64,000 nucleotides of DNA from Nostoc sp. B(2019) (GCF_010091925.1 NZ_WVID01000017.1:62001-126000), one strand, 5' to 3'; shown: positions 46,163 through 56,286, counted from the first letter of the stretch. Translations and numbers: made by a program. Notes: generated by a model from the sequence alone, not told the origin.

Positions 46163-46510
46163 GTGGTTCTGGTCTGTCAAGTTAATGACGACTGGTACTG
46201 TCATCAGCTCGATGCCTCAACGTAGGTTTCCTACTGCACAGATCTAAATCTCCATGCTAGCTGGACAAGCGACATTCCCATCACCAACGCCGCTCGCAAC
46301 TATGCACTTCTGCTTGGGATGGAAGAGGCTCGTCGTGTTGATGCCAATCAAATCGATTTGATCTCTAGAACAGTCCCAGAATTGAGCAAATATCCTTGTA
46401 GCCCGGACGACAAGTATTTTGGTATTTTGAGAGCGATCGCAACTAAATTATCTAGCAACCCATTGTATGTTTACAAAAAAGTTGCAGATAAGCTGCGATG
46501 GAAATTATGA
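46163..46510 (+). pseudogene. decayed gene with in-frame stop, identity unknown
   Basis: One frame from GTG at 46163 reads VVLVCQVNDDWYCHQLDAST, hits TAG at 46223, and continues as CTDLNLHASWTSDIPITNA to a TAA at 46508-46510. The part after the stop contains LLGMEEARRVDANQIDLI and ends YVYKKVADKLRWKL, a plausible protein C-terminus with normal codon use. A start inside the later half (46319) would give a 63-residue fragment. The family was not recognised. It lies in the second glycan locus, so it may be a broken transferase. Confidence 0.5.
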
Positions 46511-46560
46511 TTGCCTAGTTAAGAAGGATAAAAAATTATGCAGCAGAATGAGGGTTTACG

Positions 46561-47406
46561 ATGCCGCCTGAGGTAGTTTACACACCTGAAAGCCTACTTA
46601 GGCATCCTAAACGATTGTTTCAACAAATGTGGCGAGACCTGTTAGCTGCTCGCGAACTCACTTGGCGACTGATGGTAAGGGATATCAGCGCCCAATACCG
46701 TCAGTCATTTTTAGGGGTAGCCTGGGCTTTTTTACCCCCAATTGTCATGGCAACTGGGTTCACCCTTGCTAAAGATGCCAATGTCATTAGTGTTGGAGCA
46801 ACAGATTTACCTTATCCAGCTTATGTCATGTTCAGCACCGCATTGTGGCAGACATTTGTCGAAGCTTTAAATGGCCCTGTGCAAGCAGTGACAGCCGCAA
46901 AACCCATGTTAGCCAGAGTTAACTTTCCGCGAGAAGCACTGATTTTGGCAAAGCTAGGGGAAGTATTTTTCAATTTTGCCATCAAGCTGATTCTCATTGT
47001 GGCGCTGTTTATCTGGTTTAGCGTGTCTGTGAGTTGGACGGCGATTTTAGCGATCGTAGCATTAATTCATTTAGTATTACTGGGAACATTTATCGGTGTT
47101 TTATTAGCTCCTTTGGGTGTGTTATATCAAGATATTTCCAAAGGACTAACAATGATTACAGGATTTTGGCTTTTCGTGACTCCAGTCGTTTATCCAGTTC
47201 CTAGTAGCGGAACCTTTGGCTTTTTGGTAAAACTAAATCCCGTTACTCCTTTACTGGTAACAGCCAGAGAGCTAGCAACAACAGGAGTCGTATCAGACCC
47301 TTATCGATTTTGGGTGGTAAGTGTAATTACCCTAGTTGGCTTAGTATTTACTTGGATTGGATTTCGTCTTGCTATGCCTTTCGTGGTTGAGAGAGTGAGT
47401 TCTTAA
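46561..47406 (+). CDS. ABC-2 polysaccharide exporter, permease subunit (Wzm/TagG/KpsM type)
   Basis: A 281-residue membrane protein with about six spans. LLAARELTWRLMVRDISAQY, RQSFLGVAWAFLPP, LWQTFVEALNGP and a late PVVYPVP are hallmarks of ABC-2 exporters of capsule, O-antigen and teichoic acid. It forms the channel that carries a lipid-linked polysaccharide across the cytoplasmic membrane. The ATPase gene follows after 2 bp. Confidence 0.9.
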   Translation: MPPEVVYTPESLLRHPKRLFQQMWRDLLAARELTWRLMVRDISAQYRQSFLGVAWAFLPPIVMATGFTLAKDANVISVGATDLPYPAYVMFSTALWQTFVEALNGPVQAVTAAKPMLARVNFPREALILAKLGEVFFNFAIKLILIVALFIWFSVSVSWTAILAIVALIHLVLLGTFIGVLLAPLGVLYQDISKGLTMITGFWLFVTPVVYPVPSSGTFGFLVKLNPVTPLLVTARELATTGVVSDPYRFWVVSVITLVGLVFTWIGFRLAMPFVVERVSS

Positions 47407-47408
47407 TA

Positions 47409-48686
47409 ATGACTAATTTAGTAGATAGAGAGATTACCGTTCCGTCCCAAAATACTGAAATAGTTATTGCAGTTGATAATGTTTCCAAGAAGTTTTGTAG
47501 AGACTTAAAACGGTCTTTATTCTACGGTGTTCAAGATATTGCCACAGAGTTAACAGGAGGAACTAGAAAGAGTGATACTCTGCGGTCTAAAGAGTTTTGG
47601 GCGCTCAAAGATGTTAGTTTTCAAATACGACGGGGAGAAGCGATAGGTCTAGTAGGTTCAAATGGAGCTGGAAAAAGTACGCTTCTACGGATTATTAGTG
47701 GTTTGATTAAACCTGATACTGGCTCTGTGAAAGTTAACGGTAGGGTGGCTCCATTAATTGCATTAGGAGCAGGGTTTAATCCCATCTTGACGGGACGAGA
47801 AAACATCTATGCAAATATGTCCATTTTAGGACTACCCACAAAAGAAATTAAGAAGAGATTTGATGATGTAATAGATTTCGCAGAAATTTCGGATGCCATT
47901 GATTCCCCTGTGCAAACTTACAGCTCTGGGATGGCAGCCCGGCTGGGATTCGCTTGTGCAGTTCACATAGAACCAGATATTTTGCTCATTGATGAAGTGC
48001 TGGCTGTCGGGGATATAAAGTTTAGAATGAAATGCTACAAAAGGCTAGCAAAACTTCGGGAAAATGGCACAGCTTTTGTCTTAGTTTCTCATAATCCTCA
48101 TTCTATATTAAATGTATGTGATTCTGCTATTTATTTGTCAAAAGGTCAGTTAATTACATCTGGTGAAACAGAAGTTGTTTTTCGTAAATATGAAGAAGAT
48201 CTTAGTTTGGGGGGAACAGAAACATCTCTAGGATCCATGTATTTAGCTGAAAAACCAGAGAGTGCAAGTTTAGGTTTAGATATTCTGTCTGTTTATTTTA
48301 AAGATGAGCAAGGAAATATAATTGCAGCACCACTTTGCGGTGAACCTGCTTATTTTTGTGTAGAATGTAAAGCACTCCAACAAATTGATGATGCCATTTT
48401 AGGCATCAAGATTTCAGCTTTATCTGGAGAGAATGAACGAGTTTTATATCTCACCTCAGCAAGTGATAATGTAACTCTTAAAATACTTCCTGGAAAAGTT
48501 GAGATACAGATGCAGATGCCTTACTGTGGCTTAGTACCTGGTTTATACAACGCCAAAATCTACGTGAAACAGGGTGTATGCTCCTTTGACATAGTAGAAT
48601 CTTTTAGATTTGCAGTAAAACCAAGCAAATATAGCGGTCAATGTTTGTTTTATCAACCCCGGACATGGAAAGTTGTTAGTAAATAA
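47409..48686 (+). CDS. ABC polysaccharide exporter ATPase with C-terminal Wzt domain
   Basis: A 425-residue Wzt-type ATPase. Walker A GSNGAGKSTLLR is at about residues 83-94, ABC signature YSSGMAARLGFA near 172-183 and Walker B ILLIDEVLAVGD near 192. From about residue 265 a beta-sandwich domain begins, like the C-terminal domain of Wzt that recognises the modified end of the chain. With the permease just upstream it forms the exporter of the second glycan locus. Confidence 0.92.
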   Translation: MTNLVDREITVPSQNTEIVIAVDNVSKKFCRDLKRSLFYGVQDIATELTGGTRKSDTLRSKEFWALKDVSFQIRRGEAIGLVGSNGAGKSTLLRIISGLIKPDTGSVKVNGRVAPLIALGAGFNPILTGRENIYANMSILGLPTKEIKKRFDDVIDFAEISDAIDSPVQTYSSGMAARLGFACAVHIEPDILLIDEVLAVGDIKFRMKCYKRLAKLRENGTAFVLVSHNPHSILNVCDSAIYLSKGQLITSGETEVVFRKYEEDLSLGGTETSLGSMYLAEKPESASLGLDILSVYFKDEQGNIIAAPLCGEPAYFCVECKALQQIDDAILGIKISALSGENERVLYLTSASDNVTLKILPGKVEIQMQMPYCGLVPGLYNAKIYVKQGVCSFDIVESFRFAVKPSKYSGQCLFYQPRTWKVVSK

Positions 48687-48733
48687 GCTGATAATTAGGT
48701 AATTGCAAACTTTGACAAACAAAGGCATTGAAG

Positions 48734-49633
48734 ATGAGCAATCCTCTACTTAGCATTATTATCCCAACCCACAACCGCCCTCATCTAATAAATCGTGCTG
48801 TCAAAAGTGCCCTTGGACAAACAATGGAAGATTTGGAGGTCATTGTCGTTGACGACGCTTCGACACAGGCGATAGACTTGCCAAGTCATCCTCGACTACG
48901 GACGATTCGCCTATCGGAGTCTCATGGTGGTGCGGGAGCTCGTAATGTCGGTCTTGACGCTGCTCTCGGTCGATGGGTTACATTCCTTGACGACGATGAC
49001 CAACTTCTTCCCCACATGGCAGCCGTGTCGCTAGAAGCACTGTCTCAAACGGCACTACCAACACCTGTGGCGGTAATCTCTGGCTTGGAAGAGGTGAACT
49101 CTCAGGGTCAAGTCTTCGGTACACGCCTACCTCCTCCACTGCGTCCACGCGGCACTCACTTCTTTCTAGAAGAACTTGAACCGGGTAAATCATACAATAC
49201 CAAGCAAACCCTAGTTGTAGAGCGTGAGGTGCTTCACCAAATTGGTGGCTGGGATCAAACATTTCGCTCTCGCGTCCACTCCGAACTCTTCCTGCGGCTC
49301 AATCCAGCTTGCTCGCTTCTCGGTTTACCCATCGTTACTTACCAACTCTATACCCATGAAGGCGATAGAGTTTCACGTAATACAAAGCTCCGTCAAGAGA
49401 GCTTTATACGCCTTGTAAATAAGCATAAATCACTTTTCAAAGCACATCCGAGGATGTTCGCCAAGTTTGTCTACGAACACGCTCACAGATCCTACGATAT
49501 GGGTCAAAAACGTGCAGCCTTATTCAGCTTATGCTGGGCTATGGGAATCGATCCACTTCATACCTTTCCCCGTATTGCTTCACGGTTTTACCAATCAGGT
49601 TTGAAAAAGTTATCGACTGCATACAAAGTATAA
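48734..49633 (+). CDS. family 2 glycosyltransferase
   Basis: About 299 residues from the ATG at 48734, preceded by AAAGG. LLSIIIPTHNRPHLINRA, VIVVDDASTQAID and GRWVTFLDDDDQLLPHM with the DxD-type motif define a GT2 domain; FRSRVHSELFLRL covers the catalytic base. Visibly more G+C-rich than its neighbours. Substrate unknown. Confidence 0.87.
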   Translation: MSNPLLSIIIPTHNRPHLINRAVKSALGQTMEDLEVIVVDDASTQAIDLPSHPRLRTIRLSESHGGAGARNVGLDAALGRWVTFLDDDDQLLPHMAAVSLEALSQTALPTPVAVISGLEEVNSQGQVFGTRLPPPLRPRGTHFFLEELEPGKSYNTKQTLVVEREVLHQIGGWDQTFRSRVHSELFLRLNPACSLLGLPIVTYQLYTHEGDRVSRNTKLRQESFIRLVNKHKSLFKAHPRMFAKFVYEHAHRSYDMGQKRAALFSLCWAMGIDPLHTFPRIASRFYQSGLKKLSTAYKV

Positions 49634-49741
49634 ACGTCGGATTTGCAAGGTTATTTTACACATTTCATCCGAAAGTATGAAAGTAACAAGGCCATCATCA
49701 CGACACTAGCAACCTATTTTTTTCATCTTAGGTAAATCTTT

Positions 49742-50737
49742 ATGACCAAGCTCGTTTCGGTAATCATACCCTGTTTTAATGCAGAAAAGTGGTTGGCAGA
49801 AGCAATTGATAGCTGCTTGGAACAAACTTATTCCAATATTGAAATTATTGTAATTGATGATGGTTCTACAGACAATTGTTTAGAAATTATCAAAAGTTAC
49901 GGAGATAAAATTATTTGGCAAAGTTTTCCCCATAAAGGAGGAAATTACGCTAGAAACAGAGGCTTTAATTTGTCGAAGGGAGACTATATCCAGTACTTGG
50001 ATGCGGATGACTATATTTTACCAGAGAAGATAGAAAAGCAAGTCCGTTTTTTAGAGGAAACGGGAGCAGATGTTGTTTATGGTGATTGGAGACATCAACG
50101 TCATTTGTCTGATGGCTCAAGCTTCATCATGGAAAATATAGAAATCTCTGAAGCACACGCAGATATCTTGGCTTCTCTGTTAGCAAATTGGTGGGTCGCT
50201 CTTGCTGCTTTACTTTATAAGAGAACCGCAGTAAAAAATAGTGGCGGGTGGGATGAAACTTTAACTGCTGCACAAGATAGAGATTTTTTCTTATCAGTTG
50301 TAATGAATGGAGCTAAGGTTGTATATCAACCTGGCTGTGATTCGATTTATAGACGATATGGTTCTGTAACAGTTTCTACTTCTTCTAAAAACCGCTGGTT
50401 AAAAAGCCACTATCTGGTATTAGAGAAGGTCGAAAGGCAATTATTACAGATGAACAAACTTTCAATGAAGTATCGTCATGCTTTAGCTAAATCATATTTT
50501 GAACTAGCTAGAGAGTCATTGTTTGTTGATTATTCACAATATTTAATATTCTTAGAAGAGGCTTTAGCTCTATTCCCAGAGTTTAAAACCAACAGTAAAA
50601 GAGCAGCCTACAAAGTTGTGCAAAATGTTTTAGGTTTTCGGCAAACTGAAAGAATTGCCTGTCGTGCCTTATGTGTTAAAAAGTTTATCAATTCAAGCTT
50701 TGTTCACTCAAGAGGAAAATTGGGCGTCACATCCTAA
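49742..50737 (+). CDS. family 2 glycosyltransferase
   Basis: A 331-residue GT2 enzyme. LVSVIIPCFNAEKWLAEAI, IIVIDDGSTDNCLEI, DYIQYLDADDYILPEKI (DxD motif) and LTAAQDRDFFLSV follow in the standard order. The last 100 residues are helical. It ends the second glycan locus; the next gene is on the opposite strand. Confidence 0.9.
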   Translation: MTKLVSVIIPCFNAEKWLAEAIDSCLEQTYSNIEIIVIDDGSTDNCLEIIKSYGDKIIWQSFPHKGGNYARNRGFNLSKGDYIQYLDADDYILPEKIEKQVRFLEETGADVVYGDWRHQRHLSDGSSFIMENIEISEAHADILASLLANWWVALAALLYKRTAVKNSGGWDETLTAAQDRDFFLSVVMNGAKVVYQPGCDSIYRRYGSVTVSTSSKNRWLKSHYLVLEKVERQLLQMNKLSMKYRHALAKSYFELARESLFVDYSQYLIFLEEALALFPEFKTNSKRAAYKVVQNVLGFRQTERIACRALCVKKFINSSFVHSRGKLGVTS

Positions 50738-50870
50738 TTTATTGCCCCTTCTGTAAAATCAAAGGATGCCTGAAAAGCATGGTGGGGATATTTTGTCATA
50801 CTAACTGGAACAAAGTGTCAGGAAGAATCTCCATTTTTTGTTAATTTATGAGATGCTTCTGGAGCCAGAC

Positions 50871-50882
50871 GCTACGCGTAGC
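50871..50882. repeat. GCTACGCGTAGC palindrome
   Basis: A perfect 12-base palindrome within GACGCTACGCGTAGCTTGC, a type of dispersed palindrome common in Nostocales genomes. It lies between the convergent glycosyltransferase and Bax-inhibitor genes, where it could help stop transcription. Confidence 0.45.
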
Positions 50883-50968
50883 TTGCTTAAGAGTAGGGAT
50901 ACATGACGCGATCGCTCCGAGTATGACATTTTTGGCTTCTCAGACATCCTCATTATACTTACGGATGT

Positions 50969-51697
50969 TTAGTCGCGACCATTGATGGCAATTAGCAACC
51001 GCAAGATAAAGACGAACAGGTTGATGTAGGTGAGATACATCGATAAGGCAGCTGGTAGGTACTGGTCATCGCGGTAGGTGCGGGGCAAGATGTAAAAATC
51101 GACGACAGATACCCCAACGAACAAAAATACCCCCAAACCTGAGATAGCGATTTCTAACCAATTTGGTGTGTAAACACCAAACATGGCAAACACAAATTGT
51201 GTGAGACAGACAACCACCAAGGCAATGACGCCGAGATTGATGGTTTTTGTCAAAGCCATCCCGTCTTGCTCAGAGAGATTTGAACCAACTTGGCGAGCGG
51301 CAATAAAAGTAACACCACAACCAAGGGCAGCCAAACCAATACCTTGAATGCCAACACCTTGGGTTCTCAAGGCGACGAACACTAAACCACTAAGAGTATA
51401 TCCAGACAGAAGGCTGTAGGTTGCTAATAGAGGTAGTGCAAGACCCTTGTTGCCTTTTTGGGCAACATTTTGAGCAACAAAGAACAGAATTAACTCCACA
51501 ATCACTGCACCGATGAAGGTGGGAAAAAACAGTCCAGGGTTGGTACGGATAACTCCCAGACCGCCGTAGGTTCCCAATGCGGTTAGCACAAGACCACCGC
51601 CTACGTATGGGAGGGCATTGGCAATTACATTTGGGCCAACGAGTGCGTGGGATTTAGCCTCACGGATAGCTTCACGGAAATTGCTTGTATTGCTCAT
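50969..51697 (-). CDS. Bax inhibitor-1/YccA (TMBIM) family membrane protein
   Basis: A 242-residue protein with seven hydrophobic spans: ALPYVGGGLVLTALGTYG, FFPTFIGAVIVELILFFVA, a SGYTLSGLVFVAL span, and others, ending with SMYLTYINLFVFILRLL. That last helix, with the IN-LF-F-LRLL pattern, is diagnostic of the BI-1 family. Bacterial members are proton-sensitive calcium-leak channels. The native role in cyanobacteria is open. Confidence 0.9.
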   Translation of the reverse strand: MSNTSNFREAIREAKSHALVGPNVIANALPYVGGGLVLTALGTYGGLGVIRTNPGLFFPTFIGAVIVELILFFVAQNVAQKGNKGLALPLLATYSLLSGYTLSGLVFVALRTQGVGIQGIGLAALGCGVTFIAARQVGSNLSEQDGMALTKTINLGVIALVVVCLTQFVFAMFGVYTPNWLEIAISGLGVFLFVGVSVVDFYILPRTYRDDQYLPAALSMYLTYINLFVFILRLLIAINGRD

Positions 51698-52033
51698 AAT
51701 GAAAAATTAGTTTTTTAGAGAAACATCTTGCTTATTCTCATTCTTACCAATATTTAGGTCGAGAAACCAGTGTTGATTTCTACAAGTTAGGAATAAACTC
51801 GACAAAAAGATTATGCAACGCTCAATTATTATCTGGAAAACAAAAATAACCAGCAACAGATAGTGTTACAAAATCATGCGTACAAATACTGAATTGTGGA
51901 GTCAGACCCCTCACAAGTTCAGTGAAACGACGATAGCTTATTCAGTCTTGACTAAGGAAAATAATGACAGCTTTGAAGAAGAAATACGCAACTCCAATTT
52001 CTGAATAAAAGGAGTTACACCAAAGGAATTTAT
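51698..52033. other. divergent intergenic region before sigF
   Basis: These 336 bp separate the leftward BI-1 gene and the rightward sigF gene. An AAAGGA ribosome binding site lies at the right end. No other feature was recognised. Confidence 0.4.
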
Positions 52034-52819
52034 ATGGCAATAAGTGAGTCCTCTTTACGAACTGAAGGTATAGAATTATTACACTATTACCACCAGAATC
52101 CCTCTATTAAACTTCGTAATCAACTTGTACAGTTGCACACTGGCTTAGTGCGAAAAATGGCTCATAAATTCAGCCATCAATGTAATGAACCTTATGAAGA
52201 TTTAGAACAAATTGGTTATTTTGGTCTAATTAGGGCAATTGAGCGCTTCGACCCCAGCCAAGGATATGCTTTTAGTTCTTTTGCTGTGCCCTATATTCGA
52301 GGTGAGATGCTACATTTTTTGCGCGATCGCAGTACTCTATTAAAAATTCCTCGTCGTTGGCAAGAACTGTACAATGAGGGACAAAAAGTCCGCAAAGAAT
52401 TGGCATTGTCTTTAGGTCGCCCTCCCAAAGATGCTGAAATTGCTAACGAACTCCAAGTATCTGTGCAAGAATGGCAAGAAACCAAGTTAGCAGCTCAAAA
52501 CCGGATGCCTTTGAGTTTAGATGCGACGGCTGTTAACTATGTTGATTGCCAAATAACCTTGGGTGAGGCACTTCCTTGTCCCCGTTCTACTGCTCTCCAG
52601 CAACTAGATGAAGAACGGCAGCAACTCCAAGGGGCAATAGGTATGTTAGAAGAAAAGCCGCGCATGGCAGTTGAAATGGTGTTTCTCAAGGAACTTTCTC
52701 GCAAGGATGCTGCTAAGAAAATTGGCACGAGTCCTATGACGGTAACGCGGTATCTGCAAAAAGGAATTCAAGATTTAATTTGCTACTTGCAGCCACAAGT
52801 AATGCCAACTGGGTCTTAG
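52034..52819 (+). CDS. sigF: group 3 RNA polymerase sigma factor, SigF type
   Basis: A 261-residue sigma factor of the SigF/SigB group. Region 2 reads EDLEQIGYFGLIRAIERFDP and AFSSFAVPYIRGEMLHFLRD; region 3 LKIPRRWQELYNEG and LALSLGRPPKDAEIANEL; region 4 the C-terminal helix-turn-helix LSRKDAAKKIGTSPMTVTRYL. In cyanobacteria SigF controls pili, motility and stress genes. It lacks a linked anti-sigma gene here. The 32-bp gap to chlD holds only two short TGAC-type repeats. Confidence 0.88.
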   Translation: MAISESSLRTEGIELLHYYHQNPSIKLRNQLVQLHTGLVRKMAHKFSHQCNEPYEDLEQIGYFGLIRAIERFDPSQGYAFSSFAVPYIRGEMLHFLRDRSTLLKIPRRWQELYNEGQKVRKELALSLGRPPKDAEIANELQVSVQEWQETKLAAQNRMPLSLDATAVNYVDCQITLGEALPCPRSTALQQLDEERQQLQGAIGMLEEKPRMAVEMVFLKELSRKDAAKKIGTSPMTVTRYLQKGIQDLICYLQPQVMPTGS

Positions 52820-52851
52820 TTATTGACAAATGACCAATAACAAATGACTAA

Positions 52852-54885
52852 TTACCGAGATTTTAAATCAGCGATCGCACCTTTAGTCATGGCAGCAATC
52901 GCTTGATCTGTCGCTTTCGGCAAATGATAATATTTACCTGCTGCTGTTTGTGCTAATTCTTTAGCAAAGCCAGTGGAAACAAATTTACTTTCGGTGTCAA
53001 TTACTAACAACTGTATTCCCAAAGCACGGATTCTGGCTGCAATTTCTATCAATTCCGCTTTTATATCAGGCTTTTCTCCTGGTTCTAGCTGTTCACCTAA
53101 AGAACGCGCCAAGGGAATATTACCCCGCCCATCGGTTATCGCTACAATCACAACTTGCCCAATATCGCCACTCATCTGGGCATTTAAGCCGACACGCACA
53201 GCTTGGGTTAAACCATGCGCTAGTGGCGAACCTCCACCACAGGGCAACCTTTCCAGGCGGTTTCGTGCCAAAGCAATAGAACGTGTTGGGGGCAATAATA
53301 CCTCCGCCTGTTCTCCCCGGAAGGGAATCAACGCCACTTGGTCGCGGTTTTGATAAGCTTCTGTCAACAGTTGCATAACAGCACCTTTAGCTGACTGCAT
53401 CCGGTTTAGGGCCATTGAGCCAGAAGCATCTACTACAAACACCACCAACGCCCCGGCTTTACGTACCAAGCGCTTCGAGCGAATGTCACCCTGCTCCACA
53501 ATAACTTTTCTGCCTGGCTGTCTCTCTCTTCGTGCTTTTTGATACGGAGCTGCGGCTCTGAGCGTGGCATCTACGGCAATGCGTTGTACTTTCCCTTTAG
53601 GCAACATCGGCTTAATGTAACGCCCCCGGTCTTCGGAAAAGATGATACTGCGACTGCCAGATTTGCCCTGCCGCTTCGCCATTTGCGTAAAATAAAGCAC
53701 GCTGTTGTCAAGGATCACCCCTTCCGGGTCAAAAATGAACTCTTCCGGGATGCTGGGGGGTTCTTGCTCTTGATTTTCTTCTTGTTCTTCCTGTTCTTCT
53801 TGTTCTTCTTGTTCTGGTTCGTCTGGGGGTTCTTCTTGATTTTGTGGTGGAGGTGGAGGCGGTGGCGGTGATTGTTCGGGTGGCGGTGTCTGCACAATTG
53901 TTGCTCGTGGGACAATCACCAATTCCACAGCACGGCGCAAATCTTCAGCATTGACTGTTGTCCGTCCTTCTAAAGCCGCCGCAGCCTTGGCAACTCGCGT
54001 GGCAAATAACTCAGCGCGATGTCCCTGAACTCCGCCGCGAATTGCTTCATCTACCAAGTAGGCAATTTGTTCATGGGTAATGCAGACATCCTTGAGCCAT
54101 TCCCGTGCCAGGATGATTTGAGTTTTGAGAGCGTCTAAGTCTTCGCTGTATTGTTGGAGAAACTCTTGGGGAGACTGGGAATAGGCAATGGCTTGCTCTA
54201 CTGCGTGTACTCTTTGATCTAAGCCGAGTACACCGTCTGCCGAAAGAGCGATCGCAATTCTATCTAATAAATGCTCTCGCAATCCCCCCTCTTCTGGGTT
54301 ATAGGTAGTAATAAATAGCGACTTGCAAGGGTGCTGAAAACTAATACCTTCGCGCTCAATTTGGTTGCGTCCCTCAGATAACACTGTTAACAGTTGATTT
54401 GATATTTGGTCATCTAATAAGTTGATTTCATCAACATACAGGACACCTCGGTTGGCTGAAGCGAGTAACCCCGGCTGAAAAATGGTATCTCCTTGTTTTA
54501 CCGACTGTTCTACATCTACAGAACCGAGAAGCCGGTCTTCTGTCACACCCAGAGGAATTTGCAAAAAAGGCGCGGGGATGATTTCGACGGGGACATTCTC
54601 AATATCTTTATCTGCATACTCCGCCAATAGTTGGTCGTCCCATTCTTCTGGATGGTTGGGGTCGCAATTGCTGATTGAGCCTTTGACAACTTCAATCGGC
54701 GGTAGTAAGGCGTGAATAGCACGAGCCATTACAGATTTTGCCGTACCGCGACGACCTGCGATCGCCACTCCTCCCAACCCCGGATCGACTGCTGCTAACA
54801 ATAAGGCTAATTTAATTGCTTCTTGACCGACTACAGCAGTCAGGGGAAAAGCCGTGATAGTAGGGTTAATAGTGGGCGCAGGCAT
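52852..54885 (-). CDS. chlD: magnesium chelatase subunit D
   Basis: A 677-residue subunit of the enzyme that inserts Mg2+ into protoporphyrin IX, the first committed step of chlorophyll synthesis. The first 330 residues are an AAA+ domain ([33 protein letters not shown]). A proline-rich then acidic linker follows (runs of P, then repeated QEE units, about 345-385). The C-terminal 200 residues are a von Willebrand A domain with MIDAS motif DASGSMALN. Full length and intact. It faces sigF, convergent. Confidence 0.96.
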   Translation of the reverse strand: MPAPTINPTITAFPLTAVVGQEAIKLALLLAAVDPGLGGVAIAGRRGTAKSVMARAIHALLPPIEVVKGSISNCDPNHPEEWDDQLLAEYADKDIENVPVEIIPAPFLQIPLGVTEDRLLGSVDVEQSVKQGDTIFQPGLLASANRGVLYVDEINLLDDQISNQLLTVLSEGRNQIEREGISFQHPCKSLFITTYNPEEGGLREHLLDRIAIALSADGVLGLDQRVHAVEQAIAYSQSPQEFLQQYSEDLDALKTQIILAREWLKDVCITHEQIAYLVDEAIRGGVQGHRAELFATRVAKAAAALEGRTTVNAEDLRRAVELVIVPRATIVQTPPPEQSPPPPPPPPQNQEEPPDEPEQEEQEEQEEQEENQEQEPPSIPEEFIFDPEGVILDNSVLYFTQMAKRQGKSGSRSIIFSEDRGRYIKPMLPKGKVQRIAVDATLRAAAPYQKARRERQPGRKVIVEQGDIRSKRLVRKAGALVVFVVDASGSMALNRMQSAKGAVMQLLTEAYQNRDQVALIPFRGEQAEVLLPPTRSIALARNRLERLPCGGGSPLAHGLTQAVRVGLNAQMSGDIGQVVIVAITDGRGNIPLARSLGEQLEPGEKPDIKAELIEIAARIRALGIQLLVIDTESKFVSTGFAKELAQTAAGKYYHLPKATDQAIAAMTKGAIADLKSR

Positions 54886-54949
54886 GGCTTGAATAATAGT
54901 TAGTCTAGGCTTTCAGCATACCAATTTCTGGCACATTTAGAATATAAGG

Positions 54950-54982
54950 GCGATCGCCTCCGGCGGGCGGTTACGCCATCGC
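54950..54982. repeat. GCGATCGCCTCCGG dispersed repeat
   Basis: A G+C-rich sequence built on HIP1 (GCGATCGC) followed by CTCCGGCGGGCGG and TTACGCCATCGC, upstream of chlD and the broken Uma2 gene. It looks like one of the short interspersed repeats of Nostocales genomes; no copy is found elsewhere in this window. Confidence 0.4.
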
Positions 54983-55004
54983 ATTTCCTTTAGGAGGAAC
55001 ATTT

Positions 55005-55448
55005 ATGAGTATTGCTCAGGCTAAACGCTTCACACTAGATGAATACCACAAGCTTATTGAATTGGGTTTTTTTCATGAAGATGACCATATTGAATTAATT
55101 AACGGGGAAATCATTCAAATGGTAGCAAAATGAGATGATAATTATTTATCGGCTCACCCTAAACCTGCTGATGTGTTATTGGTGATGGAGGTTTCAGAGT
55201 CTTCTTTGAATTATGACCAAGATGTGAAAATACCTCTCTACGCCAAAGCGGGTATTTCCGATTATTGGATATTCAATTTATTTGATAATTATCTAGAATG
55301 TTACAGTGAACCATATCAGGATACTCAAGGTAAATATGGCTATCTGAATAAGCGGATTGTATTACCTAATAAAGTGATAGCTTTGCCTTGTTTCTCTGAT
55401 TTATCTCTAGATTTAAGTAGAGTATTTCCGCGTAAATTAAATTATTGA
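55005..55448 (+). pseudogene. Uma2-family gene with in-frame internal deletion
   Basis: A GGAGGA ribosome binding site precedes ATG 55005. The first 42 residues (FTLDEYHKLIELGFFHEDD, IELINGEIIQMVAK) are an Uma2 start. TGA at 55131 follows, and the same frame continues DDNYLSAHPKPADVLLVMEV to the normal Uma2 C-terminus. The middle part, with the first conserved acidic residues, is missing (probably some 50-70 codons). An internal start at 55173 gives only a 91-residue fragment. The gene is dead as a nuclease. Confidence 0.8.
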
Positions 55449-56228
55449 TTTACTACTGTCATGATATGCAGTAATTATTTCTATGGCTTATAGCGATTTT
55501 AAACTTATTGAAATTATTGATTCTTTTGGTTGAGCTATCCACGATTCATCTGGACTATTTGCAAGTTTAGAGTAACAAGAATGTAGTGATTTATTATCTA
55601 CTATTTTTAAAGAAAATGTTGATTCAGCCGTCAATTGATTTAAATGAGTATTATATTAGGATATTAAGCAAATTTTAGGTATTTTATATAGTACGATCAC
55701 ACAGAATAAACCGTAAATTCTTTATTAGATAAAATATGATTTAAATAACCCATACAAAAGAACATTAGAGATGATGATTTTCAGGTGATCGCTTTTCAGA
55801 ATCTTCATAAATCACTCTATTGACATCCAGCATCAGCTATGCAAATGTATATTTAAGACAGCAAAATAACCGCACTCTAAAGCGCAGGTTTTTGGTATTG
55901 TCTCAGCAGCAGAATTCCTAGTTTCCTGCCGAGCTTCGTGTCATCCCTTCGGCTGAGTATTCAGCCCAATGTCAAGTCAACTGATTGATTAGACTTTCAA
56001 CGGGAAGATGAGATGTTTGGATGAATGTTCAGGCGAAAGGATAACGCGAAACTTGGTAGGAAGCCAGGAATTCTACGGCTGAGACATGAACCAAACGAAA
56101 GCAATGGTAGAGGGCTTTATCGCAGAGAAGTACTTTTTGAATATAAATTCTTTGTATTAAAGCCTTGCTACTGTTAGATGTGTGATTTCTTGAAACTGTC
56201 CAGTTCACCACAAAACACTGGATATATT
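55449..56228. other. 780-bp non-coding stretch with a long inverted repeat
   Basis: No gene is supported here; a 60-codon minus-strand frame at 56029-56211 lies within the repeat. The stretch is A+T-rich in its first half and then carries a 67-nt-arm inverted repeat (55900-56085). The right end leads into the duplicated start region of the NYN gene. Confidence 0.5.
55900..56085. repeat. long imperfect inverted repeat, 67-nt arms, 52-nt spacer
   Basis: Left arm 55900-55966 begins GTCTCAGC and holds AGAATTCCT; right arm 56019-56085 is its diverged reverse complement, with about 53 of 67 positions matching by hand count and no gaps. Twelve of the fourteen differences are transitions. The arms could form a long hairpin in RNA. 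It may be a MITE-like element, a structured RNA, or two convergent remnants of one sequence. Confidence 0.7.
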
Positions 56229-56286
56229 ACGATGACAAACGTTAATCAATCTTCCATACGATGACAAACGTTAATCAATCTTCCAA
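56229..56286 (+). repeat. 29-bp tandem duplication across the NYN gene start
   Basis: The unit beginning ACGATGACAAACG is present twice, 56229-56257 and 56258-56286, differing at one base at the end. Each copy carries an ATG. Because 29 is not a multiple of three, the first ATG (56232) encodes only ten residues, MTNVNQSSIR, and its TGA overlaps the ATG of the main gene as ATGA. Confidence 0.85.

Noticed and set aside
53539-53871. 110-codon plus-strand frame inside chlD
   Set aside because: Antisense shadow of chlD; its F/L-rich and W/R-rich stretches mirror the acidic and proline-rich linker.
56029-56211. 60-codon minus-strand frame across the right arm of the inverted repeat
   Set aside because: Differences between the two arms do not favour silent codon positions, so coding selection is not supported.
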